A DNA stretch of 64,000 nt from Hymenobacter chitinivorans DSM 11115 (GCF_002797555.1 NZ_PGFA01000005.1:274421-338420); one strand, 5' to 3'. Counted from the first letter of the stretch, positions 37,716 to 46,224 are shown. The notes: generated by a model from the letters alone, not told the origin. Numbers and translations are program-made.

Positions 37716-38162
37716 CTACTGCACGCGGCCTGAGCTGCCGTTTTTGTCGGCCGTGCCCGTGTTTTGCGTGGAGCCGGCGGCCGTGCTGGGCGCAGTGCTG
37801 TTTTGCGACGGGGCCTTGCTGCCGTTCTGGCTGTTGTTGCTGGTCACTTTATCCACCGTGTTGGGCGTGCCCGAAGCGGCTTGGGGCGAAGTCGAGCTGT
37901 TGCCGCCGGGCGCGGAGTTCAGGGCGTTGTCGGTGGACTGGGCCTGGTCGGCGGCCGAGCCTACACCGCCGGGTTCCGGCGCGTTTTGCTGCCCATTTAC
38001 GCTGTCCATGTTGGTTTCAATGGTGCGGGCGGGTGGGGCCGTCGAGAAGTCGTTGACGTTTTGCCGGTCGTCGCCGGGGGTGCCGGCCCGGTCGCAGGCC
38101 GTCGTCAGGGAAGCCGCGGCGCCCAGCACAGCAGCCAGCACAAAGCGCTGAGTGAGTTTCAT
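37716..38162 (-). CDS. Low-complexity (Asn/Ser/Gly/Ala/Gln) lipoprotein
   Basis: 148 residues: signal peptide and lipobox LTTAC, then a hydrophilic, disordered-looking chain rich in N, S, T, G, A, Q with no repeat unit (VNDFSTAPPARTIETNMDSVNGQQN, KVTSNNSQNGSKAPSQNS). I do not recognise a family. It resembles the three Ser/Thr/Gly lipoproteins at 35375, 42956 and 43909 in design (lipid anchor plus unstructured polar tail) but not in sequence. Confidence 0.7.
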   Translation of the reverse strand: MKLTQRFVLAAVLGAAASLTTACDRAGTPGDDRQNVNDFSTAPPARTIETNMDSVNGQQNAPEPGGVGSAADQAQSTDNALNSAPGGNSSTSPQAASGTPNTVDKVTSNNSQNGSKAPSQNSTAPSTAAGSTQNTGTADKNGSSGRVQ

Positions 38163-38301
38163 AATTCAGGTGTTTGGAGTACGGATAGATTTGGAAAACG
38201 GGTATACGCAAAACCGGCCCTCCGTAGCTGAAGTGCGGGGCTGGTTGCGCAGTTTAGGCTGCCAATGAACCCCGCGCCCGGCACTATTCTGACCGGCAAC
38301 G

Positions 38302-38309
38302 TAGCTTTG
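38302..38309 (+). promoter_or_regulatory. Candidate -7 box (TAGCTTTG) four bases before an ATG
   Basis: TAGCTTTG ends four bases before the ATG at 38314. If used as the -7 element, transcription would start at or next to the start codon, giving a leaderless mRNA. No clear TTG element was found at the usual distance. Confidence 0.45.
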
Positions 38310-38313
38310 CCCC

Positions 38314-39021
38314 ATGGCCATTCCAGCACTGATGAACTGGAGCGGGGGCAAAGATTCGGCCCTGGCGCTCTACCACGCCCTACACGACGCCCGCTACGAG
38401 GTGCGCCACCTGCTCACTAGCGTCAATAAGCACTACCAGCGCGTGTCGATGCACGGCGTGCGGGTAGCTCTGCTCGAAGCCCAGGCCCGGCAGATTGGCC
38501 TGCCCCTAACCAAGCTGGAGCTGCCCGAGGCGCCCGACATGGCCGACTACGAGCAGCTCATGGAGGCCACGCTGGCGCCCCTGCGGGCCCAGGGGCTGCA
38601 CCACGCCATTTTCGGCGACATTTTTCTGGAAGATTTGCGCCGCTACCGTGAGGAACAGCTGGCCCGGGTGGGCATGCAGGCCGTCTTTCCGCTCTGGCAG
38701 CGCAGTAGCGCCGATATTCTGCGCGAGTACCTGGCCCTGGGCTTTCAGGCCGTCATCGTGTGCGTCAATGAGCAGTGGCTCGACCAGAGCTTCTGCGGCC
38801 GCCTGCTCGACGAGGACTTTCTGCGCGACCTGCCGCCGGGTGTGGATGCCTGCGGCGAAAACGGCGAGTACCACAGCTTCGTGTTTGCCGCTCCCTACTT
38901 CCGGGCCCCTATTGCCTTCGAGCGGGGCGAAATCGTGCGGCGCACCTACCCGGCCCCGGGCGGGGGCGAGGCCGGGTTCTGGTACTGCGACCTGCTGCCT
39001 GCCGAGTCAGCTACGGTCTAA
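38314..39021 (+). CDS. PP-loop ATP-dependent ligase, Dph6-like (diphthine--ammonia ligase family)
   Basis: 235 residues. The N-terminal PP-loop MNWSGGKDSALALYHAL binds ATP; HLLTSVNKHYQRVSMHGVR, FGDIFLEDLRRYREEQ and DACGENGEYHSFVF are features of the Dph6/MJ0570-like adenine nucleotide alpha-hydrolase family. Bacteria do not make diphthamide, so the natural substrate is likely another amide-forming or nucleotide-modifying reaction. Ends three bases before the convergent RES-domain gene. Confidence 0.88.
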   Translation: MAIPALMNWSGGKDSALALYHALHDARYEVRHLLTSVNKHYQRVSMHGVRVALLEAQARQIGLPLTKLELPEAPDMADYEQLMEATLAPLRAQGLHHAIFGDIFLEDLRRYREEQLARVGMQAVFPLWQRSSADILREYLALGFQAVIVCVNEQWLDQSFCGRLLDEDFLRDLPPGVDACGENGEYHSFVFAAPYFRAPIAFERGEIVRRTYPAPGGGEAGFWYCDLLPAESATV

Positions 39022-39024
39022 CCA

Positions 39025-39933
39025 TCAGCACGGCGGGCCCTGCACCCGCCACTGCCCGGCGTCGAAGCGGCAGTCGGTGGCGGTGCCGCCTTCGCGCAGC
39101 ACCCAGTTGCCGGGCCGGCCCAGCCAGTGCAGGCGGCCGTCGGGCTGCACGGTGTTGGCAAAGTCGTGGGACTGTACGTCGATGGTTTCGGTTTCCACCC
39201 GGTTTACGGTCAGGTATTCCACGTACTGCAGGCGCACCTTGCCCTCATCAAGGCAGCTAGGGTGCAACGCGAGGTTGTGGGCTGGGCTGGGCATGGCTGC
39301 CGATGGGTACAGCAGCCCATCGAAGGCGGTACCCAGTTCACAAGCCTCGGCTATGGCCACCGACAGGCGGTAGTGGTGGCGGTTGTCGTCGTGCACGGAG
39401 CGGGTGAAGGCCTTGGTCAGGAAGTCGGCAATGGGCCGCACCTCGGCCGGCAACTGTTGCAGGGCCTGCCCCAAAGCTTTTTCCCGGTCGGAGTGGGGGT
39501 CATCGGCGCACACGTCGGCGTAGCCGAAGCTAGCCAGGCGTAGGGGCTTTTGGGTTTGCCAGCGGGTAATGACAATCTGGTCCTTGGGCTGCACGCTGGC
39601 CTCGAAAAACGGCGGATGCCAGGTGGCGCTGCAGTAAAACATGGGCTGACCCGCGCGGTTGGCCCGCTGGTCGGTGGTGACCAGCTCGGCGGGCGGGTAC
39701 GACACGTGCTGCAAGTGCGTAGGCGGCTCAGTGCAGGCTTTGCCGCGGTACAGCAGCAAGCCGGGACCAAACTCAATGAGGCGTAGCGGGTGGCCCTGCA
39801 GCAGGTCACGCACCCGGCTTACCAGCTCGTCGATGGAATGTTTGCGCAGATCCAGATGCTGGAGCGACGCTATTTTGTGCCTGGTTTCCTCCACGGCAGA
39901 CCCCTGGCGGGCGTCGGGTTGGGATACGGCCAT
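39025..39933 (-). CDS. RES-domain protein (orphan)
   Basis: 302 residues from ATG 39933 (MAVSQPDARQ). The segment LLYRGKACTEPPTHLQHVSYPPAELVTTDQRANRAGQPMFYCSATWHPPFFEAS, with conserved Arg, Tyr and Glu, plus GLLYPSAAM..HNLALHP near the end, matches RES domains. Characterised RES toxins degrade NAD+ and are paired with a Xre/MbcA-type antitoxin. No antitoxin gene is adjacent here, and the protein is longer than minimal RES toxins, so it may be a stand-alone enzyme. A foldback repeat lies just upstream. Confidence 0.75.
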   Translation of the reverse strand: MAVSQPDARQGSAVEETRHKIASLQHLDLRKHSIDELVSRVRDLLQGHPLRLIEFGPGLLLYRGKACTEPPTHLQHVSYPPAELVTTDQRANRAGQPMFYCSATWHPPFFEASVQPKDQIVITRWQTQKPLRLASFGYADVCADDPHSDREKALGQALQQLPAEVRPIADFLTKAFTRSVHDDNRHHYRLSVAIAEACELGTAFDGLLYPSAAMPSPAHNLALHPSCLDEGKVRLQYVEYLTVNRVETETIDVQSHDFANTVQPDGRLHWLGRPGNWVLREGGTATDCRFDAGQWRVQGPPC

Positions 39934-40028
39934 ACAAATGCTATGCGTGGGTGGGCAAGGAGGGGCAAAGGGGCGGAGAGCGGAAAGGTAATTTGGGGAG
40001 TTGAGGAAAGGCACGTTAGGGCTGATCT

Positions 40029-40124
40029 GGCGTCCTCTTGCCGAAGCATCTTTACTGCCAAAGTAATTCTGATTACTGGTACGGTAGAGATGCTTCGGCA
40101 AGAGGACGCCGGAGCCAAGCATGA
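40029..40124. repeat. Foldback repeat with 23-bp perfect arms
   Basis: GGCGTCCTCTTGCCGAAGCATCT (40029-40051) is the exact reverse complement of 40088-40110. The inner 40043-40077 segment (GAAGCATCTTTACTGCCAAA...) matches 7489-7523 at 30 of 35 bases. A trailing AGCATGAC resembles the GTCAT ends of other elements. It fills the gap between the RES and MBL genes. Confidence 0.88.
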
Positions 40125-40149
40125 CATTCAGATTTCGCCAGGCCTGGAG

Positions 40150-41166
40150 CTAAAACTCGTACGAATCCCGGTGGCGGCGGGCGTATTCATCGTGGTGCTC
40201 GGAGTAGCCGCGGCGGGCTTTATTTTTGTCGCGCAGCAGCAAGTAGCCCAGGCCTCCGAGCAGGGCAGCCCCGATAATCCACTTGGGCAGCGGGGCTTCA
40301 GTAGCGGGCGGCACCGACACGGTGCCCGTTTCGTCGGCTACCACGGGTTGACTTACGTAGCGACCCTGCTTGGGCACGGTCTGCTGCTCGAAGTGCAACG
40401 ACAAGTCGTGCAACTGTCGGCGCAACTCCTCGCCGTGCATTGGAATGCCGTGGCCAGTGGCCGCAATCTGGGGCTCGAGGGCCGCCAGCTTTTCCACCGA
40501 AGCCCTTGATTGGGCCCAGTTCTGGGTGAAGTAGGCCGGCGGGCCGTGCACTTCCTGGCGCTGCTCCCACACGGCCGTCCCCGATTCCTGCTGTACCGTC
40601 ACGAAGGCGTCGCCGGCAATCAGGGTCCGGTCGTACTCGCGGAAAAAGGACACGTGGCCGGCCGTATGGCCCGGGGTTGGAATCCAGCGCCATTCCGAGA
40701 GAAAGGGCACGGTACCGTTAATTGGTAGCGGCTGCACCCGGGAACCCAGGTCGATAGGTTTTTTGGGGTAGAGAAACGACATGGCCGCCATAGCTCCGCC
40801 GCCCACGGTGGGGTCGGGGGGCGGGTAGGATGAGCGGCCGGTCAGGTAGGGCAGCTCCAGCGGGTGGGCGTACACGGGCACGTTCCATTCCTCGGCCAGG
40901 GTTTTGAGGGCGCCCACGTGGTCGAAGTGGCCGTGGGTGAGAATGATGGCCGCCGGCGGATTATTAGGGCCAAAAATGGCTTCCACGTGCTGCCGGATCT
41001 TGGGCGCGGAACCCGGCAGGCCCGCATCGACCAGCACCCAGGGCTCCAGGGGCGAAGAAGTGTCGCGCACGAAGTACAGATTCACAAAGACGTTGCGCAG
41101 CCCCCAGACGCCGGGCACGACGGCCTGCAGGGCGGGGGTATTGGCGCGGGTTGCGGTGTTTGGCAT
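40150..41166 (-). CDS. MBL-fold metallo-hydrolase with C-terminal membrane anchor
   Basis: 338 residues. The metallo-beta-lactamase fold has LVDAGLPGSAPKI, the zinc motif LTHGHFDHVGAL, PTPGHTAGHVSFF and GDAFV; substrate unknown (glyoxalase-II-like hydrolases are the closest broad class). After residue about 280 there is one hydrophobic helix (LPKWIIGAALLGGLGYLLL) followed by a charged His/Arg/Asp/Tyr-rich tail (HHDEYARRHRDSYEF). The C-terminal tail anchor on an enzyme without a signal peptide is unusual for the family. Confidence 0.88.
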   Translation of the reverse strand: MPNTATRANTPALQAVVPGVWGLRNVFVNLYFVRDTSSPLEPWVLVDAGLPGSAPKIRQHVEAIFGPNNPPAAIILTHGHFDHVGALKTLAEEWNVPVYAHPLELPYLTGRSSYPPPDPTVGGGAMAAMSFLYPKKPIDLGSRVQPLPINGTVPFLSEWRWIPTPGHTAGHVSFFREYDRTLIAGDAFVTVQQESGTAVWEQRQEVHGPPAYFTQNWAQSRASVEKLAALEPQIAATGHGIPMHGEELRRQLHDLSLHFEQQTVPKQGRYVSQPVVADETGTVSVPPATEAPLPKWIIGAALLGGLGYLLLRDKNKARRGYSEHHDEYARRHRDSYEF

Positions 41167-41272
41167 ACGGATGAGGTGGGGTGGAAAAATCAGCCGGCGT
41201 GCCCGGGCGCAAACCCGGAGCCGCGCTCAGGAATACGCAGTCCGCCGGGTTTGGGTGGCTCAAATGCCGGAT

Positions 41273-42838
41273 TTACTGCCTCGAATCGGCGGCGCTGTCG
41301 AGGTTAGGCGCCGGTTGCGGCGGCGCTTCGCAAATGCAGAGGACTTCGCGCTGGGCTTTGCCAACCTGGTAGTTAGGCAAAGACACTTCCTTCATGTACA
41401 CCACCTCCAGCCGGCGCAGGGGCGGGTGTACTGGGTCTTCGTGCCAGATGCGCAGCAGGTAGTTGCAGTAGTAGGGCCGCATAAATTCATTGGTCACGAA
41501 CAGGTAATTCTCCGAATACTTGCGCCACCGGTCATTCTTGAACAAGGACACCACCGAGGCGGGCTTTTGCTCGGTCACGGGCTGCCCGTCGCGGTTCAGG
41601 TCCAGGTGGCGGCCGTCGGCGGTAGTGCCGTCCAGAATGTACCAGCCGTCGTCCTTGAACACGGCCGGCGCAAACATGCCCCAGTGCTGATCCACGCGAA
41701 ACAGGTAGCCAAACCAGCGCAGCGAGTCCGACATGTAGAGCGAGGGCCGGTTTACGCTGTCCAGGTTCCACCAGATGACGTAGCCCAGCAGCACGGCTAC
41801 CACGGCGTTGCGCACACCCCGCAGCATGGTGCGAGTGCTGTCGGGCAGGTCCCAGTGGTGCTCCACGCGCAGGCGCAGTGGCATCCGGAACCGGGCCAGT
41901 TGGGGCCGCAGCCGGTCTAGGCGGGCGCCCACCCGCGGGCCCAGCCGCTCGGAGCCCCGGGCCAGGCGCTTATCGAGCCAGTTCATAGCCACCGGCGGCA
42001 GCAGGCCCAGTACCGAGGCCATGTTGATCAGGAAGAAGAGGCCCACGAACAGCGTCAGGCTGATGCCCAGGTGAAAGCCGTACATCACGCCTACGAACAG
42101 CAGGCGCCACCACGTGACCCGAAACGGAATGAAGAGCACGAAGGGTAGCAGCAGCTCGGTGTAGTAAGTGGCAAAGGTGAGAAAGTGCAGTAGCTTGGCG
42201 TGGGGGTAGAGCAGCCGGCCGCCGGGCATCAGCACCTGGTCCAGGCTCAGGGCGTAGTAAATGGCGGTGCCTTCGCTGGTCCATTCCGGGGCGCTTTTCA
42301 GCAGGGCCGTGCACCAGTACACAAGCGCAATCTGCACGATGTAGGCCACGGTGGCGGCACTGAAGTACGTGAGCCGGGCGGGCGGGGCCTGGCCGCGGGC
42401 GTCCAGGGAGTAGAGCCGGCCCCAGGGCAGAAATAGTCCCCAAAACAGCAGCATCCGCAGCAAATCGTCGCCGCCCTGGTTAATAAGCGGGTTGCGGTTT
42501 TGCACCGACACCAGTAGAACCCAGGTCAGCAGGGTGGCCAGGCGGGTGCGGTAGCCCAGCAGCAGGGCCACGGCGCCCAGGGCCTCAAGCAGAAACAGCA
42601 AGGCCTGCACGCCCCATAGCCCGCTAATGGCGTGCAAGGAGATTTGGTAAGGATTCCAGCAGTACTGGTAAAGCACGTGCAGCGGCAGCACGCCCATATT
42701 GGCGTAGTGGGCTTCCAGGTCGGTGCTGCGAATGCCCACGTCCAGCAGGATGACGGCGGCCAGGGCCATGCGCATCAGGGCCAGGGCGCGCAGATCAACG
42801 ACAAAGGGACGGCGGAGTAGGGTAAGGATTGCGGGCAT
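41273..42838 (-). CDS. HTTM-domain multi-pass membrane protein
   Basis: 521 residues from ATG 42838 (MPAILTLLRRPFVVDLRALALMRMALAAVILLDVGIRSTDLEAHYAN). The RALALMRMALA start, HYANMGVLP, LVSVQNRNPLINQGGDDLLRMLLFWGLFLPWGRLYSLD and WCTALLKSAPEWTSEGTAIYYALSLDQ segments are typical of HTTM proteins related to vitamin K-dependent gamma-carboxylase, with about seven to nine helices. The C-terminal third is soluble (DQHWGMFAPAVFKDDGWYILDG). Bacterial HTTM proteins have no settled role. Confidence 0.88.
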   Translation of the reverse strand: MPAILTLLRRPFVVDLRALALMRMALAAVILLDVGIRSTDLEAHYANMGVLPLHVLYQYCWNPYQISLHAISGLWGVQALLFLLEALGAVALLLGYRTRLATLLTWVLLVSVQNRNPLINQGGDDLLRMLLFWGLFLPWGRLYSLDARGQAPPARLTYFSAATVAYIVQIALVYWCTALLKSAPEWTSEGTAIYYALSLDQVLMPGGRLLYPHAKLLHFLTFATYYTELLLPFVLFIPFRVTWWRLLFVGVMYGFHLGISLTLFVGLFFLINMASVLGLLPPVAMNWLDKRLARGSERLGPRVGARLDRLRPQLARFRMPLRLRVEHHWDLPDSTRTMLRGVRNAVVAVLLGYVIWWNLDSVNRPSLYMSDSLRWFGYLFRVDQHWGMFAPAVFKDDGWYILDGTTADGRHLDLNRDGQPVTEQKPASVVSLFKNDRWRKYSENYLFVTNEFMRPYYCNYLLRIWHEDPVHPPLRRLEVVYMKEVSLPNYQVGKAQREVLCICEAPPQPAPNLDSAADSRQ

Positions 42839-42870
42839 AAACTGCCTCGGGTGCGGGTGAAGGTGAAACC

Positions 42871-42919
42871 AAAAAGGCGGGAAGGCTCGCCATCGAAGCC
42901 GATGGTGGGTCTTCCCGCC
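42871..42919 (-). terminator. Terminator of the mucin-like lipoprotein gene
   Basis: GGCGGGAAG (42876-42884) pairs with CTTCCCGCC (42911-42919); on the minus strand the stem is followed by five T (42871-42875). Confidence 0.75.
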
Positions 42920-42955
42920 CTTACGTAGCGGCGGCAGTTTTAGCCGCAAAGCAGC

Positions 42956-43711
42956 CTAGCGCGTCGTGGAGCCGCTGGTGCTGCCCGAAGTCGTGCCGCT
43001 GGTGGTGCGGCCCGAGGTAGTACCCGAAGTAGTCCGGCCACTGGTCGTGCCCGAAGTAGTCCGGCCCGAGGTGGTGCTGCCGCTGGTAGTGCGGCGCGAG
43101 CCCGAAGTCGTGCCGCTCGTGGTGCTGCCCGAGGTCGTGCCGCTGGTGCTACCCGACGTGCTGCCGCTAGTTGAGCCGGAAGTGCTACCCGAGGTAGAGC
43201 CCGACGTGGAGCCACTGGTCATGCTGCCCGAGGTAGAGCCCGAAGTAGTACCGCTGGTGGTTGAGCCCGAGGTAGTGGTCGAGCCGCTCGTGGTACCATA
43301 CGTGCCCGAGGTAGTACCCGACGTCATGGAGCCGGAAGTCGAGCCGCTGGTCATGCTACCCGAAGTCGTACCCATGCTGCCCGAAGTCGAACCGCTGGTC
43401 ATGGAACCACTGGTGGAGCCCGAAGTCGTGCCCGAGGTGGTGGTCGAGCCGCTCGTGGTAGTGCTGCCGCTGGTCGTCGAGTAGGTGTCCGTCATCGAGC
43501 CAGAAGTCGAGCCGCTAGTAGTGCCGTAGGAGCCCGACGTGCTGCCGCTGGTGGAGCCGGAGCCGCTCATTCCCGAGCTGGAGCCCGATGTGGAGCCGGT
43601 GCTCGTGTCGGTCATTCCCGATTTGCTGGCGTTGCAGGCCGTCATCAGGCTGCCGCTTACCAGGGCCGAAGCCAAGAGGAGGGTCCAGGGGGCGAAAGGT
43701 TTCTTTTTCAT
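42956..43711 (-). CDS. Mucin-like Ser/Thr/Gly-repeat lipoprotein with Arg-containing tail
   Basis: 251 residues from ATG 43711 (MKKKPFAPWTLLLASALVSGSLMTAC; lipobox LMTAC). The mature chain is built from STSG, TTSG and GSMTSG units with occasional Tyr and Met, and its last fifth contains regularly spaced Arg (SGRTTSGTTSG repeated, ending STTR). It lacks the Asp stretch of the 35375 paralogue. No globular domain. The next gene upstream (43909) is a related lipoprotein, so the two probably arose by duplication; each has its own terminator. Function unknown. Confidence 0.82.
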   Translation of the reverse strand: MKKKPFAPWTLLLASALVSGSLMTACNASKSGMTDTSTGSTSGSSSGMSGSGSTSGSTSGSYGTTSGSTSGSMTDTYSTTSGSTTTSGSTTTSGTTSGSTSGSMTSGSTSGSMGTTSGSMTSGSTSGSMTSGTTSGTYGTTSGSTTTSGSTTSGTTSGSTSGSMTSGSTSGSTSGSTSGSTSGSTSGSTSGTTSGSTTSGTTSGSRRTTSGSTTSGRTTSGTTSGRTTSGTTSGRTTSGTTSGSTSGSTTR

Positions 43712-43854
43712 AGCAGGAAGTGGTGAGTAGGTTGAAGGATGGAAGGAATGCAAATCAAGAAGACGACATATCCTTAGGCGGGCCTGCCAGAGAAGGCGCG
43801 GAGGCCAGGCGTGGGCTAGAAAGCAGACCAGTGAGGCGGGGCGCAAACCGTGAA

Positions 43855-43886
43855 AAAGGGCAATTACCGGTTGGTAATCACCCTTT
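43855..43886 (-). terminator. Terminator of the small Ser/Gly lipoprotein gene
   Basis: AAAGGGCAATTACC (43855-43868) pairs, with a two-base internal mismatch, with GGTAATCACCCTTT (43873-43886). The minus-strand stem ends in a T-run. Confidence 0.65.
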
Positions 43887-43908
43887 GACTGGTTTTGGCA
43901 GGCTAGTT

Positions 43909-44307
43909 CTATTGGCCGCCGGTAGTGCCGCCACCCGTGCTACCCGTACCGCCGGCCGTGCTGCCGCCGGCTGTCGTACCGCCCGTGGTGGTGCCCGTAG
44001 TCGAGCCGTCGGTGGTGCCCGCCGTGGTGCCACCGGCTGTCGAGCTGCCGGAAGTGGAAGCCGAGCCGCTGGTACTGCTCATGTCGCCGGAGCCGCCCAT
44101 GTCGCCGCTGCCGGAAGTGCTGCTCATAGTGCCGCTCGAGTCAGAACTCATCGAGGCGTCGTTGGTAGAAGTGGCTTCTTCGGTGGCCATGCTGGAACCG
44201 CCGCCGTTTTCGGCGGTACCGCTGCCGTTGTTGTCGCCGCAGGCGCTAAACGTAAAGGCCCCCACGCTGAGGGCTGCTGCCAGAATTATTATCCGGGGTT
44301 TGTACAT
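43909..44307 (-). CDS. Small Ser/Gly/Thr-rich lipoprotein
   Basis: 132 residues from ATG 44307 (MYKPRIIILAAALSVGAFTFSAC; lipobox FSAC). The mature part starts GDNNGSGTAENGG, then Ser/Met/Asp-rich (SMSSDSSGTMSSTSGSGDMGG), then Thr/Gly/Ala units (TTAGTTDGSTTG, GGTGSTGGGTTGGQ). It is the shortest of the three paralogous mucin-like lipoproteins and the most Gly-rich. No domain recognised. Divergent from the DCC-family gene. Confidence 0.78.
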   Translation of the reverse strand: MYKPRIIILAAALSVGAFTFSACGDNNGSGTAENGGGSSMATEEATSTNDASMSSDSSGTMSSTSGSGDMGGSGDMSSTSGSASTSGSSTAGGTTAGTTDGSTTGTTTGGTTAGGSTAGGTGSTGGGTTGGQ

Positions 44308-44623
44308 AGGAGTAGGGCAGAAGAATCGTGAAAGAATAGTTTTGCCCTTGCTATACGGTTGATAATAAGCTATAACCAAGAAAATGTATAAAAATAAATA
44401 CTGAATTTCAAGAATAAATCCGGATGTGGAAACTACGCACGAGCTGTAGAGGCCCGGTCGAAGCCAGCCGGATGCGCCTGGCTACCAGCTGGTAAAAAGG
44501 GGCTGGTAGCAGCTGGACAGCCGTTTGGGTTTTCCCCAAGCTGGTCTGTGCTTCGGCTGGGTTGGCTTACTTTTGGCCACTTACGTTGTTAGCAGCTACA
44601 TCCTGCTTCCTACTCTGTACTAT
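44308..44623. other. Divergent intergenic region with AT-rich patch and hairpin
   Basis: 316 bases. About 44375-44420 is AT-rich. GCTACCAGC (44481-44489) and GCTGGTAGC (44502-44510) form a hairpin next to a further CAGCTGG repeat. Promoters of the small lipoprotein and the DCC gene should lie here; I see no gene. Confidence 0.45.
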
Positions 44624-45034
44624 ATGGCCGCTCCCGCTGCTACTATTCTTTTCGATGGAGTCTGTAATCTGTGCAACGGCTTCGTACAGTTCGTGATTCA
44701 GCGCGATGCCCCGGGCCATTTTCGGTTTGCGTCGGTGCAGTCGGCGGCGGGGCAGGCCCTACTGGCCCAGCACGGCCTGACGCTGGGCCCCGCCGGCCCC
44801 GAAACCGTGCTGCTGGTGGAGCAAAACCACGTCTATACCCATTCCACGGCCGTGTTGCGCATTGCCCGGCAGCTCGGCGGGCCCTGGGCCTTGCTCTACA
44901 TTTTTATAGTACTGCCCAAGTTCCTGCGCGACGCGGCCTACCGCTTCGTGGCCCGGCACCGCTACCAGTGGTTTGGGCAGCGCGAAGCCTGCCTGCTGCC
45001 CACGCCCGAGCTACGCCAGCGCTTTCTAGCTTAG
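44624..45034 (+). CDS. Thiol-disulfide oxidoreductase, DCC family
   Basis: 136 residues from ATG 44624 (MAAPAATILFDGVCNLCNGFVQFVIQRD). The DGVCNLC motif near the N-terminus (Asp, Cys, Cys) defines the DCC (DUF393/COG3011) family, predicted thioredoxin-like oxidoreductases. STAVLRIARQLGGPWALLYIFIVLPKFLRDAAYRFVARHRYQWFG is the typical second half. Followed after 77 bp by a quinone reductase gene on the same strand. Confidence 0.9.
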   Translation: MAAPAATILFDGVCNLCNGFVQFVIQRDAPGHFRFASVQSAAGQALLAQHGLTLGPAGPETVLLVEQNHVYTHSTAVLRIARQLGGPWALLYIFIVLPKFLRDAAYRFVARHRYQWFGQREACLLPTPELRQRFLA

Positions 45035-45111
45035 GGGCTTTCCAGGCGCCATTTGCTTACTTCGTCTTGCCCTATACTACCGCCCTTTCCACCCTTCATT
45101 CCCCGTTTTTC

Positions 45112-46113
45112 ATGCAAGCCCTCCAACTCAACGGTATCAATGAGCCCCTTCACCTGCAGGAAGTCGAGACGCCCCAGCCGGGGGCGGGTGAGGTCCTGGT
45201 CGAGATTCACGCCGCCGCCCTCAACCACCGCGACGTCTGGATTCAGAAAGGCCAGTACGCGGGGCTGCGGTTTCCCTGCATCTTGGGTTCCGATGGAGCC
45301 GGCGTGATTACCGCCGTGGGTCCCGGCGCCGACGAGTCGCTGCGGGGCCAGGCCGTGCTAATTAACCCCGGGCACAACTGGGGCGACAACCCCCACGCCC
45401 AGAGTCGGAGCTTTACCATTCTGGGCTTGCCCGAGCAAGGCACGTTTGCCCAGTACGTGCGCGTGGCGGCCCACTACGTGTGGCCCCTGCCCAAGCACCT
45501 GTCATTCGAGCAGGCCGCGGCCCTGCCCCTGGGCGGTGTTACGGCCTACCGGGCCCTCTTCACCCGGGCCCGCCTGCAGGCCGGCGAGCGGGTGCTCATT
45601 ACCGGTATCGGCGGCGGCGTGGCTTTGCTGGCCTTACAAATGGCCGTGGCCGTCGGGGCCGAAGTGTGGGTCACCTCGGGCTCACCCCAGAAGCTGGAGC
45701 GGGCCCGGCAGTTGGGGGCCCGGGGCGGAGCCAATTATACCGCCGAGAAGTGGGCGACCGGGCTGGTAAAAGAGGCCGGCGGCAGCTTCGACGTTATTAT
45801 CGACAGTGCCGCCGGGCCCGGCTTCGAGGCCCTGCTCGACGCCGCCGCGCCCGGGGGGCGCATCGTGTTCTACGGCGGCACGTTGGGGGCCATTACGAAT
45901 CTGCCCCCGGCCAAGATCTTCTGGAAGCAGCTCAACATCATGGGTTCCACCATGGGCACCGAGCAGGATTTTGCCGATATGATTCGCCTCGTGGAGCAGC
46001 ACAAGCTCCTCCCAGTCGTGGATCAGGTGTTTGCTTTTGCCGAAGGCGAAGCCGCCCTGCGCCGCATGGACGAGGGCCAGCAGTTCGGTAAGATCGTGCT
46101 GAAAATCAGGTAG
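45112..46113 (+). CDS. Zinc-independent quinone oxidoreductase-like MDR protein
   Basis: 333 residues from ATG 45112 (MQALQLNGINEPLHLQEVETPQPGAGEVLV). Medium-chain dehydrogenase fold: GroES-like N-terminal half (ALNHRDVWIQKGQY, GSDGAGVITAVGPGAD) and Rossmann half (VLITGIGGGVALLALQMAVAVGAEVWVTSGS, DVIIDSAAGPGF). The catalytic-zinc Cys of alcohol dehydrogenases is absent (the equivalent region reads INPGHNWGDNP), as in quinone reductases and related enoyl reductases. Uses NADPH by family. Weakly linked to the DCC gene upstream. Confidence 0.9.
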   Translation: MQALQLNGINEPLHLQEVETPQPGAGEVLVEIHAAALNHRDVWIQKGQYAGLRFPCILGSDGAGVITAVGPGADESLRGQAVLINPGHNWGDNPHAQSRSFTILGLPEQGTFAQYVRVAAHYVWPLPKHLSFEQAAALPLGGVTAYRALFTRARLQAGERVLITGIGGGVALLALQMAVAVGAEVWVTSGSPQKLERARQLGARGGANYTAEKWATGLVKEAGGSFDVIIDSAAGPGFEALLDAAAPGGRIVFYGGTLGAITNLPPAKIFWKQLNIMGSTMGTEQDFADMIRLVEQHKLLPVVDQVFAFAEGEAALRRMDEGQQFGKIVLKIR

Positions 46114-46224
46114 TAAAAATTGGTAAAAACACAGTTTTTATTCAGCGTATTCGGAATGTTACAGCCCGGGTTTACGTTACTTATACAGCCAAGAGAAAGA
46201 CGCTAGACTAAGCTGCTGAAGACT

